From assembly GCA_965227455.1 (NCBI GenBank), contig OZ245752.1, forward strand, positions 2,232,001-2,296,000: 64,000 nucleotides of DNA, written 5' to 3'. The notes beneath the pieces are model-generated. The model had not been told where the DNA came from, made no database searches, and saw only the letters and a list, made by a program, of their open reading frames with translations. Every line of letters starts with the position of its first letter. Position 1 is the stretch's first letter. This stretch comes from JABDIP01 sp965227455 (GTDB lineage Bacteria; Pseudomonadota; Alphaproteobacteria; DSM-16000; Inquilinaceae). Of this stretch, positions 42,522 to 50,795 are shown in pieces. The translations under genes and the position numbers were made by a program.

Positions 42522-43298
42522 TCAGGCTGGATCGCAGGCCATGATCCAATCGGCAGCGGCGGAAAGATCGGCCACGACCGCAGCGGGCGGCGGCGCGATC
42601 CGCGCCTCATCGCCGGCATGGTACTTGCCAGTTTGCACCAGGATGCCGCGAATGCCGGCCGCCTGCGCGCCGGCAATATCGGCCTCGACATCGTCGCCGA
42701 TCATGACGGCGTCCGCGCGGGCGCAGCCAAGGCTGTCGATCGCGGCCCCGAAGAACTCGGCGGATGGCTTGCCAAGCACCGTCGCGGTGCGACCGGTCGC
42801 GTATTCAAGGGCCGCGACGAAAGGGCCGGCATCCAGGCTTAGTTTTTGGTCAGCGTCACGGAAGCTGCGGTTGCGGGCCAGGGCCAGGAAAGCGGCCTGC
42901 GGGTCCAGGGCACGGAAGGCCGCATTCAGCCGTTCGTAGGTGAAGCCCGTGCCGGCATCGCCGACCACGACGGCCGACGGCCCCTCCGTTTCGGGAAGAC
43001 CGGCGAAATCCTCCTCCAGGGCAGGATGGATCAGCAGGTACGGCGACATGCCGTTCGCCTCGAGATAACGGCGTGCCGCGATGGCCGGCATGAAGAGTTC
43101 GTCAGGCTCCAGGACCAGACCCATGCGGTGAAGCTTGCCCAGCAGAGCCCGTCGCGGCTGTCGTGTTGTGTTGGTGATGCCACGGATCGGAATGCCGGCA
43201 GCCCGGATTCGATCGACCGCGTCCACCGCACCCGGCAGGGCGTCGTTCCCGACATAGACCACACCCCCGAGATCGAGCAGCACACCCCGGATTGGCAT
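42522..43298 (-). CDS. HAD-superfamily IIA hydrolase (LHPP-like)
   Basis: 258 residues. The first HAD motif is LLDLGGVVYVG, where the usual second aspartate of DxD is glycine; human LHPP has serine there, so loss of this residue is known in the subgroup. Motif II is TNTTRQPRR (threonine), motif III lysine is in LGKPSAEFF, and motif IV is MIGDDVEADI. LHPP acts on phospholysine, phosphohistidine or pyrophosphate in vitro. The substrate here is unknown. It lies 15 bp downstream of the acyl-CoA dehydrogenase gene and is probably co-transcribed. Confidence 0.85.
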   Translation of the reverse strand: MPIRGVLLDLGGVVYVGNDALPGAVDAVDRIRAAGIPIRGITNTTRQPRRALLGKLHRMGLVLEPDELFMPAIAARRYLEANGMSPYLLIHPALEEDFAGLPETEGPSAVVVGDAGTGFTYERLNAAFRALDPQAAFLALARNRSFRDADQKLSLDAGPFVAALEYATGRTATVLGKPSAEFFGAAIDSLGCARADAVMIGDDVEADIAGAQAAGIRGILVQTGKYHAGDEARIAPPPAAVVADLSAAADWIMACDPA

Positions 43299-43313
43299 GG
43301 CATCGACCCTCCG

Positions 43314-44450
43314 TTACTCGTCCGCGATCTGGCGGCCGATGATCAGGCGCTGGATGTCGCTGGTGCCTTCATAGATCTGGCAGACGCGGACATCGCGATA
43401 GATGCGCTCGACCGGGAAATCCGCCAGATAGCCGTAGCCGCCATGGATCTGGATGGCGTCGGAGCAGACCTCTTCCGCCATCTCGCTGGCGAACAGCTTG
43501 GCCATGGCCGCCTCTTTCAAACAGGAACGGCCGGCCTCGCGCAGCTGCGCGGCGTTCAAGGTCATCAGCCGGGCCGCCTCGATCCGGGTCGCCATGTCGG
43601 CGAGGCGGAAGCGGACGGCCTGGTGGTCGAGGATCGGCGTGCCGAAGGTCTCGCGCTCGCGGGCGTAGTCCAGCGCCGCCTCATAGGCCGAACGCGCCAT
43701 GCCAACGGCCTGGGCGGCGATGCCGATACGGCCGCCCTCCAGGTTCGACAGGGCGATCTTGTAGCCCTGCCCTTCCTCGCCCAGCAGCATGTCGGCGCCC
43801 AGCTTGCAGTCATCCAGCACGATCTGCGCCGTGTCCGAGGCGCGCTGGCCGAGCTTCTTCTCCAGACGGGCCACGGAATAGCCGGGGCTGTCGGTGGGCA
43901 CGATGAAGGCGCTGATGCCCTTGCGGCCGGCCTCCGGATCGGTAACCGCGAAGACGATGGCAATCTGGCCATGCTTTCCATTGGTGATGAACTGCTTGGT
44001 GCCATTCAGCACCCAGCCATTGCCGGACTTCTCGGCCCGGGTCTTGATCGCCGCGGCGTCGGAGCCGGCCTGCGGCTCGGTCAGGCAAAAGGCCCCCAGC
44101 AACTCGCCGCGCGCCATGGGCTTGAGGAAGCGCTCCTTCTGCTCGGTCGATCCAAAGGCCAGGATCGGCGCGCAACCGACGGAGTTGTGCACGCTCATGA
44201 TCGTGGAGCAGGAGCCGTCGCCGGCCGCCACCTCCTCGATCGCCAAGGCGTAGGAGACGAAATCGGCGCCGGCGCCGTCCCATTCATCGGGCACCAGCAT
44301 GCCCAGGAAGCCCAGTTCGCCCATCTCGGCCACGGCGGCGGAGGGGAAGTCGCCGGTCCGGTCCCAATCGCCGGCGTTCGGCCACAGCTTGTCCCGCGCG
44401 AATTGCCGCGCGGTGTCGCGGATAAGGGTCTGGTCTTCAGTCAGCAGCAT
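43314..44450 (-). CDS. Acyl-CoA dehydrogenase
   Basis: 378 residues, the length of short/medium-chain enzymes. The FAD and substrate motifs are FCLTEPQAGSDAAAIKTRA, GTKQFITNG and RSCLKEAAMAKLFASEMAEEV. The catalytic glutamate is in QIYEGTSDIQRLIIGRQI near the C-terminus, the short/medium/branched-chain position. It takes electrons from acyl-CoA to electron-transfer flavoprotein. Chain specificity is not evident. It follows a DUF3291 gene with a 14-bp overlap. Confidence 0.92.
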   Translation of the reverse strand: MLLTEDQTLIRDTARQFARDKLWPNAGDWDRTGDFPSAAVAEMGELGFLGMLVPDEWDGAGADFVSYALAIEEVAAGDGSCSTIMSVHNSVGCAPILAFGSTEQKERFLKPMARGELLGAFCLTEPQAGSDAAAIKTRAEKSGNGWVLNGTKQFITNGKHGQIAIVFAVTDPEAGRKGISAFIVPTDSPGYSVARLEKKLGQRASDTAQIVLDDCKLGADMLLGEEGQGYKIALSNLEGGRIGIAAQAVGMARSAYEAALDYARERETFGTPILDHQAVRFRLADMATRIEAARLMTLNAAQLREAGRSCLKEAAMAKLFASEMAEEVCSDAIQIHGGYGYLADFPVERIYRDVRVCQIYEGTSDIQRLIIGRQIADE

Positions 44451-44919
44451 GGCTTTGGCCGGCGCCCGCCAATTCCGGTGCGGGAAAGCGTTGCTTGAAG
44501 GTGAAGGCGTCGGGTGTAGGCCCGCGGTCCGCCAGTACCTCCAACCGCTCCAGCGCCTCTTCCACGCTCGGCCGATGCCCCGCCTCGACCCACCACAACA
44601 CCATGTGCGGTTTGGTCGGCTTCTCGAACCATTCCCGGCGGCGCGCCATCACCCGCGTATGCGTTGTCCGATAGACATAGTCGAACAGGGCGTCCGCCGA
44701 CTCCCAGACCGACAGGTTCAGGATCACCAAGGGATCGTCGGTCACTGCGATATCGGTGGCATTGCCACTGCCGGATTGCAGGCGCCAGACAAAACCGGGG
44801 CTGCGATCGGCGAGTGCGTTGATCGTATCCAGCTGGGCCATGAAATCGGCCATGGCCGGATCATCCATTGGCGCCACCGCCCGCGCGATATTGGCCTGCG
44901 CCAGGTGCCAGTCCTGCAT
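44437..44919 (-). CDS. DUF3291 family protein
   Basis: 160 residues. This ABM-like ferredoxin-fold family starts WHLAQANIARAVAPMDD here and has SPGFVWRLQSGSG, then NLSVWESADALFDYVYRT and a histidine-rich second half (THTRVMARR, KPHMVLWWVEAGHRPS). It resembles antibiotic-biosynthesis-monooxygenase-type proteins, and its function is not known. It overlaps the acyl-CoA dehydrogenase and follows the SDR gene by 8 bp, so the three form an operon. Confidence 0.85.
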   Translation of the reverse strand: MQDWHLAQANIARAVAPMDDPAMADFMAQLDTINALADRSPGFVWRLQSGSGNATDIAVTDDPLVILNLSVWESADALFDYVYRTTHTRVMARRREWFEKPTKPHMVLWWVEAGHRPSVEEALERLEVLADRGPTPDAFTFKQRFPAPELAGAGQSHAAD

Positions 44920-44927
44920 GGGACCTC

Positions 44928-45608
44928 CTACCAGGGAATCTCGGACCCATCATAGTTCAAGAAACGGCCGGTGTCGGATGGCGTCAGCCCGTCGATCACG
45001 CGCTTCAGGCCGGTAATGCTCTCCACCGCGCCGATCAGGGCGCTCGGCCCGCCCATATCGGTGCGCACCCAGCCCGGATGCACGACCACGATAGTGAAGC
45101 CCTCCGGCTGGAGATCCATGGCGAGGGCCTTCATGGAGGCATTCACCGCCGCCTTGGAGGACCGGTAGATATAGCTGCCGCCGCTGCTGTCGGCGATGGA
45201 GCCCATCTTGCTGGATACGGTCACGATCTTGCGGCCCTCCCCGGCCCGGATGTGCTCGATAAAGGCCTCGGCAACGCGCATCGGCGCCAGGGTGTTGACC
45301 TCGAAGACCTCGCGCCAGGCATCGTAGTCGAATTCGCCCAGCACCATCTGGCGCGGACCGTAGATGCCGGCATTGTTGATCAGCAGATCGATCGGGACGC
45401 CCGACAGGCGCTCACCCAGGATCGCCACCGAAGCCGGATCAGCCACGTCCAGCGGCACCGGCGACACGTCGCCGTCGATGCGCCGCAAATCGTCCGCCCG
45501 CTCCGGCTCGCGCACGCCGGCCAGCACGGTCCAGCCGTCATCGGCGAACTGCCGGGCAAATTCCAGTCCGAGCCCGCGTCCGGCACCGGTGATCAAAGCT
45601 GTCGGCAT
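44928..45608 (-). CDS. Short-chain dehydrogenase/reductase (SDR)
   Basis: 226 residues. The cofactor motif is TGAGRGLG at 7-14 and NNAG follows. The serine is in VSSKMGSI and the catalytic tyrosine and lysine in YIYRSSKAAV. The middle region resembles C-factor/sniffer-like SDRs. Substrate unknown. It is first in the SDR-DUF3291-acyl-CoA dehydrogenase-HAD operon. The 201 bp to the divergent 45810 gene must hold its promoter; none was clearly seen. Confidence 0.9.
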   Translation of the reverse strand: MPTALITGAGRGLGLEFARQFADDGWTVLAGVREPERADDLRRIDGDVSPVPLDVADPASVAILGERLSGVPIDLLINNAGIYGPRQMVLGEFDYDAWREVFEVNTLAPMRVAEAFIEHIRAGEGRKIVTVSSKMGSIADSSGGSYIYRSSKAAVNASMKALAMDLQPEGFTIVVVHPGWVRTDMGGPSALIGAVESITGLKRVIDGLTPSDTGRFLNYDGSEIPW

Positions 45609-45809
45609 GACAATTCCCTTGCGGAAAAGAATGGCCGTCGAAAGTTAGGGAGGCGGCCGACCGATCGCAACGCCCCTGATCGGAACAGCCGAACCTTCGA
45701 TCCAATGCGCGATGCGGCATCGTGTCAGTGACCGGCATCACAGGCGCCCGCGGCCGTTCCGTTACGATAGATTAGAGCTTCCATCGCAGCGCTCGCGAAA
45801 GGGGAACCC

Positions 45810-46622
45810 ATGGCCGACCAAGATACCCTGGACCTCGAGGCGGCCCTGAAGGGCCTGGAAGGCACCGCCGCCACCTTCGCCACCATGATGATCGCCGACG
45901 AGAAAGCGCGAGCCCAATACAACAAGCTGATCAAGGAATTCACCGGCGAGATCCGGGCCAAGTACGGCCAGGGCGTGATCACCGCCCGTCAGGGTGCGGA
46001 GGCTGCGCATCAGGCCCGCAACGAAATCCTCGACATGATCCGCGCCCGGTCGAGCCCGATCGGGAAAGCGCGCGCAAAGCAGCTCAAGGCGAAGGGGCTC
46101 GCTCTTGACGATCTCGTCGAGAAATACGCGCAGAAACTCTTCCGCAAGCCCTTTGCGCAGCTGAGCGCCGCCGAGCAGACGCGGGTCTATGAAGAGGTCA
46201 TGGAAGCGGCCGGGCGCGCCAACCCCAAGGTTAACGCCCAGGTGAAGCGGCTCGGCCGACTGGGCCGGGGCCTGTGGTTCGTCACCGCGGGCTTTGCGAT
46301 CTACAACGTCGCCGTCGCCGAGGACAAGATGCGGGCCTTCGTGAAGGAGGGCGTGGTCATCGGTGGCGGGATCGGCGGCGGCTGGGCGGTCGGTGCCGCC
46401 GGCGGCGCCCTTTTCGGTCCGCCCGGGGCCATTATCGGCGCGATCATCGGCGGCGTCCTGGGCAGCCTGCTCGCAGACCAGGCATTCGAGGCCGCGGCAT
46501 CCTACCAGCCGAGCGGCAATGGATCAGGCTGCACCATGGACACCGCGCCCTGCTATCTGGGCGGCGGCGCCGTGCTGGGTCGCGACGGGATCATCCGGCA
46601 GGGCGCCGGACCGAAGTTCTAG
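45810..46622 (+). CDS. Glycine-zipper protein with helical N-terminus, possible pore-forming effector
   Basis: 270 residues. Residues 1-165 are charged helix (LDDLVEKYAQKLFRKPFAQL, AGRANPKVNAQVKRLGRLGRG). Then comes a hydrophobic stretch (LWFVTAGFAIYNVAVAEDK) and a long glycine zipper (VVIGGGIGGGWAVGAAGGAL, GAIIGAIIGGVLGSLLADQ). The C-terminal tail has a cysteine pair. No signal peptide. From memory, similar helical-plus-glycine-zipper regions occur at the C-termini of polymorphic toxins and secreted effectors. The next gene is 9 bp away and might encode an immunity partner. GGGGAACC precedes the ATG. Toxin function is inference. Confidence 0.6.
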   Translation: MADQDTLDLEAALKGLEGTAATFATMMIADEKARAQYNKLIKEFTGEIRAKYGQGVITARQGAEAAHQARNEILDMIRARSSPIGKARAKQLKAKGLALDDLVEKYAQKLFRKPFAQLSAAEQTRVYEEVMEAAGRANPKVNAQVKRLGRLGRGLWFVTAGFAIYNVAVAEDKMRAFVKEGVVIGGGIGGGWAVGAAGGALFGPPGAIIGAIIGGVLGSLLADQAFEAAASYQPSGNGSGCTMDTAPCYLGGGAVLGRDGIIRQGAGPKF

Positions 46623-46631
46623 AGGCGGCCG

Positions 46632-47036
46632 GTGGTGGCACCGGAGGAGACCCGGGCCTTCACGATGCGCGCAAGCGAGGAGGCCGTTCTCAACGAGTTG
46701 CTGTTCGCAGGACGGCCTGTCGGCGAGGTCCCAGGCTCCACCATCGAGCGGCAATTCGCGCTCGACGGCCAGGGCTTTCTCGTGTTCATCAGCTATGACA
46801 GCCCCTTCGAAGAATCCCTCCACGCGATCCTGCTGGATCAAACGGGCCGGATCCTCGACCGCGTCCGCATCGGCCCGGACGGCATCGCCGGCGTGCTCGG
46901 CGACGTCTCCTGGCGCGACGGAGCAGCCCATTTCGCCTTTCCGAAGGGCCATCGATGGCGACTCCGCGTGGTGGCGCGCAAGGGTTTGCTCGGTTCGCCC
47001 AAAGGTCAGGCGCGGCTCCATCTCGACGCAGTGTGA
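46632..47036 (+). CDS. Hypothetical protein paired with the glycine-zipper protein
   Basis: 134 residues from a GTG, or about 123 from an ATG eleven codons later (MRASEEAVLNEL). It looks like an all-beta soluble domain (GQGFLVFISYDSPFEESLHA, GRILDRVRIGPDGIAGVLGD). No family recognised. It lies 9 bp after the glycine-zipper gene, with GGAGGAG-like sequence downstream of the first start and none upstream, so the later start deserves attention. Tight spacing and opposite character suggest an effector-immunity pair, unproven. Confidence 0.6.
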   Translation: MVAPEETRAFTMRASEEAVLNELLFAGRPVGEVPGSTIERQFALDGQGFLVFISYDSPFEESLHAILLDQTGRILDRVRIGPDGIAGVLGDVSWRDGAAHFAFPKGHRWRLRVVARKGLLGSPKGQARLHLDAV

Positions 47037-47099
47037 TCGGACAGGTCCGCAGCCTTGACCGATGCGGTGAACCCCGCTTCGGGCAATTGCTGTCGCCGT

Positions 47100-47483
47100 T
47101 TAGTCGCGCCGGCGCGCCATGACCTCGACCTCGATCTTCATGCGAGGATCGATGAGGCCGCAGACGACGCAGGTCGCCGCCGGCCGAATGTCCCGGAAGA
47201 CATCCGCCAGCACCGCGGCGAATGCCGGCCAGTCCTCCTGCCGCGTCAGATAGTAGCGGGCGCGGACCACGTCTTTCAGGCCGAGACCCGCCTCTCCCAG
47301 CGCCCAGGCAATGGTCTCGAACGCCTGCCGGGCCTGCGCCGCCACATCGTCATCGATGGTCCCGGCGGCATAATCGAAGCCGGTGGTGCCGGAGACATGC
47401 ACCCAATCGCCGTCGACGACCGCCCGGGAATACCCGGCCGCAGCCTCGAACTCCGATCCGCCGCTTATCCGGCGACGGCTCAC
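47100..47483 (-). CDS. RidA/YjgF-family protein
   Basis: 127 residues from a GTG that overlaps the thiolase stop (GTGA, 47480-47483). It has the Rid fold pattern WVHVSGTTGFDYAAG, ARQAFETIAWALGEAG and the C-terminal RPAATCVVCGLIDPRMKIEVE, with an arginine at the position used by active deaminases (IRPAAT). The family hydrolyses reactive enamines or imines from PLP enzymes. Coupling to a thiolase suggests another role in this operon, but none is known. Confidence 0.88.
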   Translation of the reverse strand: MSRRRISGGSEFEAAAGYSRAVVDGDWVHVSGTTGFDYAAGTIDDDVAAQARQAFETIAWALGEAGLGLKDVVRARYYLTRQEDWPAFAAVLADVFRDIRPAATCVVCGLIDPRMKIEVEVMARRRD

Positions 47484-48670
47484 GCCGCCCGTTCCAGGGC
47501 CACCGCGGTCGCCTCGCCGCCGCCGATGCACAGGCTTGCAACACCGCGCTTCAGGTCATACTTCTCAAGGGCCGCCAGCAGGGTCACGATGATCCTCGCA
47601 CCGGAGGCCCCGACCGGATGGCCGAGAGCGCAAGCGCCGCCGTGCACATTGACCGTGTCGTGGGCCAATCCCAGCTCGCGCATCGCCGCCATGGTCACCA
47701 CCGCGAAGGCCTCGTTGACCTCGTAGAGATCGACATCGCCGGTCGACCAGCCGGCCTTGTCCAGCACCTTGCGCATGGCATCGATCGGCGCCGTGGTGAA
47801 CCAGGCCGGCGCCTGGGCATGGGCCGCATGGGCGGTGATCTCGGCCAGCACCTTCAACCCGCGACGATCCGCCTCGGACCGTCGCATCAGCAGCAGCGCC
47901 GCACCGCCATCGGAGATCGAGCTGGAATTGGCGGCCGTGACCGTGCCTTCCGGGTCGAAGGCGGGCTTCAACTGCGGAATCTTCTCCGGCCGGGCGTTGC
48001 GCGGCTGCTCGTCGCTCTCGATCACCGTCTCGCCCTTGCGGGTCTTGACCGTCACGGCCGCGATCTCACCGGCGAAGGTGCCGTCCTCGCCGGCCTTGCG
48101 GGCCCGGCTCAGGCTCTCAATGGCGAAGGCGTCCTGCTCCTCGCGGGTGAACTGGTAATGCCGGGCCGTGTCCTCGGCGAAGGTGCCCATCAGCCGGCCC
48201 TTGTCGAAGGCGTCCTCCAGCCCGTCCAGGAACATGTGGTCGTAGACCTTGCCATGCCCCATGCGGTAGCCGCCGCGGGCCCGATCCAGCAGGTAGGGCG
48301 CGTTGGTCATGCTCTCCAACCCGCCGGCGATGACGATGTCGCCGGATCCGGCGGCGATGGCGTCATAGCCCATCATCGTCGCCTTCATGCCGGAGCCGCA
48401 CATCTTGTTGACGGTGGTGCAGCCGACCGCCTGCGGAATGCCGGCACCGATCGAGGCCTGCCGGGCCGGCGCCTGGCCCTGCCCGGCGGGCAGCACGCAG
48501 CCCATCACCACCTCGTCGACATCGCTCGGATCGACGCCGGTGCGATCCAAAACCGAGCGGATCGCGACGCTGCCCAGCGTCGGCGCCGTCACATCCTTCA
48601 ATTCGCCTTGAAAGCCACCCATCGGGGTGCGTGCCGCGCCGACGATGACGATGGGATCGGTGTTGGCCAT
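47480..48670 (-). CDS. Acetyl-CoA acetyltransferase (thiolase)
   Basis: 396 residues. The nucleophile cysteine is in VNKMCGSGMKA (about 92), the catalytic histidine in YEVNEAFAVV and GGACALGHPVGASGARI, with the second cysteine in the late CIGGGEATA. It interconverts acetoacetyl-CoA and two acetyl-CoA, or acts in beta-oxidation. Acetoacetate from HMG-CoA lyase in the leucine pathway could feed it, but that link is inference. GAGCAGCACC precedes the ATG. Confidence 0.93.
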   Translation of the reverse strand: MANTDPIVIVGAARTPMGGFQGELKDVTAPTLGSVAIRSVLDRTGVDPSDVDEVVMGCVLPAGQGQAPARQASIGAGIPQAVGCTTVNKMCGSGMKATMMGYDAIAAGSGDIVIAGGLESMTNAPYLLDRARGGYRMGHGKVYDHMFLDGLEDAFDKGRLMGTFAEDTARHYQFTREEQDAFAIESLSRARKAGEDGTFAGEIAAVTVKTRKGETVIESDEQPRNARPEKIPQLKPAFDPEGTVTAANSSSISDGGAALLLMRRSEADRRGLKVLAEITAHAAHAQAPAWFTTAPIDAMRKVLDKAGWSTGDVDLYEVNEAFAVVTMAAMRELGLAHDTVNVHGGACALGHPVGASGARIIVTLLAALEKYDLKRGVASLCIGGGEATAVALERAA

Positions 48671-48872
48671 GGTGCTGCTCCACTGTCTGGGGATTTACCG
48701 GGATGCTTCAGATATAGCCCCGGCGGGCCGCCGCTCCAAGCGCCGTCAGGCCGGTCTTGTTAACCTTTATGGCCGGTTTACCAACGGTTTCTCAGCCGCC
48801 GATTAACCCTTCCTCCACCTGTGAACGACAGCATGGACGGGCAAGTAGGTCCCGTCTCGGGGGGCGGGCCAG

Positions 48873-50723
48873 ATGCGGGGAGGGTCGGGGTTGGGACCCA
48901 CGATGGCGATGAGCCAAGGGTACGACGCGTCTATGCGTTCCGGGGGCGGCCGGTCGCAGGCGGGAGCATTCCGGTCTGGCCTGGTGCTGCTGGCCCTGCT
49001 GTGCCTGCTCGGCATCGCGATCGGCATCGGGTTCCACCAATTCGGCGGCGGCCCGCTCGGCTTCGTCGGCCAGACCACCACCGGCTTTTTCTTCCGCGAA
49101 CAGGACCTGCCTTGGTTCGCCCTTTGTCTTGCGATCACCTGGTATGTCGGCCGGGCCATGAGCCGGCCGCTGCCGCATAGCGTCGACCGCTGGGTCGACC
49201 GCCACATCCCCGATGCCGTCCGGCCGACCCGCCATTTGCTGCAGATTGCCGCGGCGGTCCTGCTCGTAACCGCCATCGGCGCGGTTCTGCTCTATCACGC
49301 CGCCGAACCCTTCCTGGGCGAGCGGGCGGCCGCCTTCCAGGCCGACATCTTCCGTGAAGGACTTATATTCGCGCCTCTCCCGGAGGAATGGGCCAGTTTC
49401 GCCGCCGGCCTCAACCCGTCCCTCGCCCTGTACGATGCCGAGCGCGGCCATTGGGTCAGCGCCGACGGGCCGGGATTTGCGGCAATTCGCGCCGCCTTCG
49501 AATGGATCTCGCTGGGTCCGGTGCCGAATGCCCTCCTCTCGTCCCTCAGCATCGTGCTGATCGCCGGAATTGCCCGGAGGCTATGGCCGGAGACGATCGA
49601 GCTGCCCATCCTGGCGGCCGGCATGTTGGCGACGTCGCCCCAGTTCCTTGTCACCGGCATGTCCGGCTCCGCCCTGAGCGCACAACTCTGCATGAACCTG
49701 CTCTGGCTGTGGCTGTTCCTGCGCGACGACCGCCTGGGCCACTTCGCTGCGGTACTGGTCGGTGTTCTGGCCGTTGGATTGCAGCAGATCCACATGCATG
49801 CGGTATTCGTGCTGCCCTTCCTGGCGATGCTGCTGCGGGACCGGCGATGGCTGCTGGTGGTCCTGTACGCGGCCGCCTATGGCGCCGGGCATCTGCTCTG
49901 GCTCAATTGGCAGGACCTTGCCGTCGCGCTGGTTGACGGATCCGGCATCGAAGAGGTCCTGGCGGCGGCGCTGGGACCGGGATCTGCCGGCCCCTCCTCC
50001 TTCGCCGTTCCCACCGCCACCGGTGTCGCCGAGACGGGGCTCAACCTGCTGCGCCTGCTGGGATGGGTGAACCTGATCGTCTTCCCGCTTGTCGTTGTTG
50101 CGCTGCGCCCCTGGTCGCGGCTGCCGGCGACCTTCCGGGCGCTGGCGGCCGGCATCCTGATCGCGGTGCTGTCCGCCCCGTTCCTGACCCCGGGCGGGCA
50201 GGACGGCTGGGGCTACGGATCCCTGCACGGCCATCTGGGCTCGTTCATCCTGTTGGCCGCCTTCGGCTGGTCCCGGCTGGCATCCAGCAAGCCGCATCTG
50301 CGGCCGGATCTGAACCGCGCCGTGGGCCTGTGCTGTGCCGCCATGCTGCTGGTCGCGATACCGCTGCGGGCCTTTCAGGTCGAACGCGTCACGGCGTCCG
50401 TCTCGGCCTCGGTGGATCTCGTCGAACAATCCAACAGCGATGTGGTGCTGGTGGACCTGCCGGGAATCTGGTTCGGGCCGGCGCTGGTCCGCAATGATCC
50501 CTTCCTGCAGCAACGGCCCAAGGTGATGGGGCTGCAATGGCTGACTCCCGACCAGATCCGCGCGCTCTGCGATGCCTATACGATTGCGGTGGTCGACTAT
50601 CACGACCTGATCCCGCTTGGCGTCAGCCCGGTCGCGCCCCAGCTGGCCGCCGGCAACGCCGTGTCGGCGCCGGATCGCGCCCAGCGGTCCATCGCCACCG
50701 GACCGCGCTGCATCAGCGGCTGA
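48873..50723 (+). CDS. Polytopic membrane protein, GT-C glycosyltransferase-like
   Basis: Up to 616 residues with about twelve hydrophobic segments. A large outside loop after the second one or two helices contains EQDLPW and FREGLIFAPLPEEW. Overall layout resembles lipid-linked sugar-dependent GT-C enzymes and hypothetical glycan proteins, but no clear catalytic motif was recognised. Several in-frame ATGs (48873, 48903, 48909, 48933) make the start uncertain. It opens the glycan cluster, followed after 72 bp by a GT2 gene. The 202-bp gap upstream holds its promoter region, not resolved. Confidence 0.65.
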   Translation: MRGGSGLGPTMAMSQGYDASMRSGGGRSQAGAFRSGLVLLALLCLLGIAIGIGFHQFGGGPLGFVGQTTTGFFFREQDLPWFALCLAITWYVGRAMSRPLPHSVDRWVDRHIPDAVRPTRHLLQIAAAVLLVTAIGAVLLYHAAEPFLGERAAAFQADIFREGLIFAPLPEEWASFAAGLNPSLALYDAERGHWVSADGPGFAAIRAAFEWISLGPVPNALLSSLSIVLIAGIARRLWPETIELPILAAGMLATSPQFLVTGMSGSALSAQLCMNLLWLWLFLRDDRLGHFAAVLVGVLAVGLQQIHMHAVFVLPFLAMLLRDRRWLLVVLYAAAYGAGHLLWLNWQDLAVALVDGSGIEEVLAAALGPGSAGPSSFAVPTATGVAETGLNLLRLLGWVNLIVFPLVVVALRPWSRLPATFRALAAGILIAVLSAPFLTPGGQDGWGYGSLHGHLGSFILLAAFGWSRLASSKPHLRPDLNRAVGLCCAAMLLVAIPLRAFQVERVTASVSASVDLVEQSNSDVVLVDLPGIWFGPALVRNDPFLQQRPKVMGLQWLTPDQIRALCDAYTIAVVDYHDLIPLGVSPVAPQLAAGNAVSAPDRAQRSIATGPRCISG

Positions 50724-50795
50724 GCCCGGCTCCTTAAGTCTTTTTCCACCCGCGGCGCCTAGGGTTTGGCGACCATTTGTCAATCGCCGGACCCG

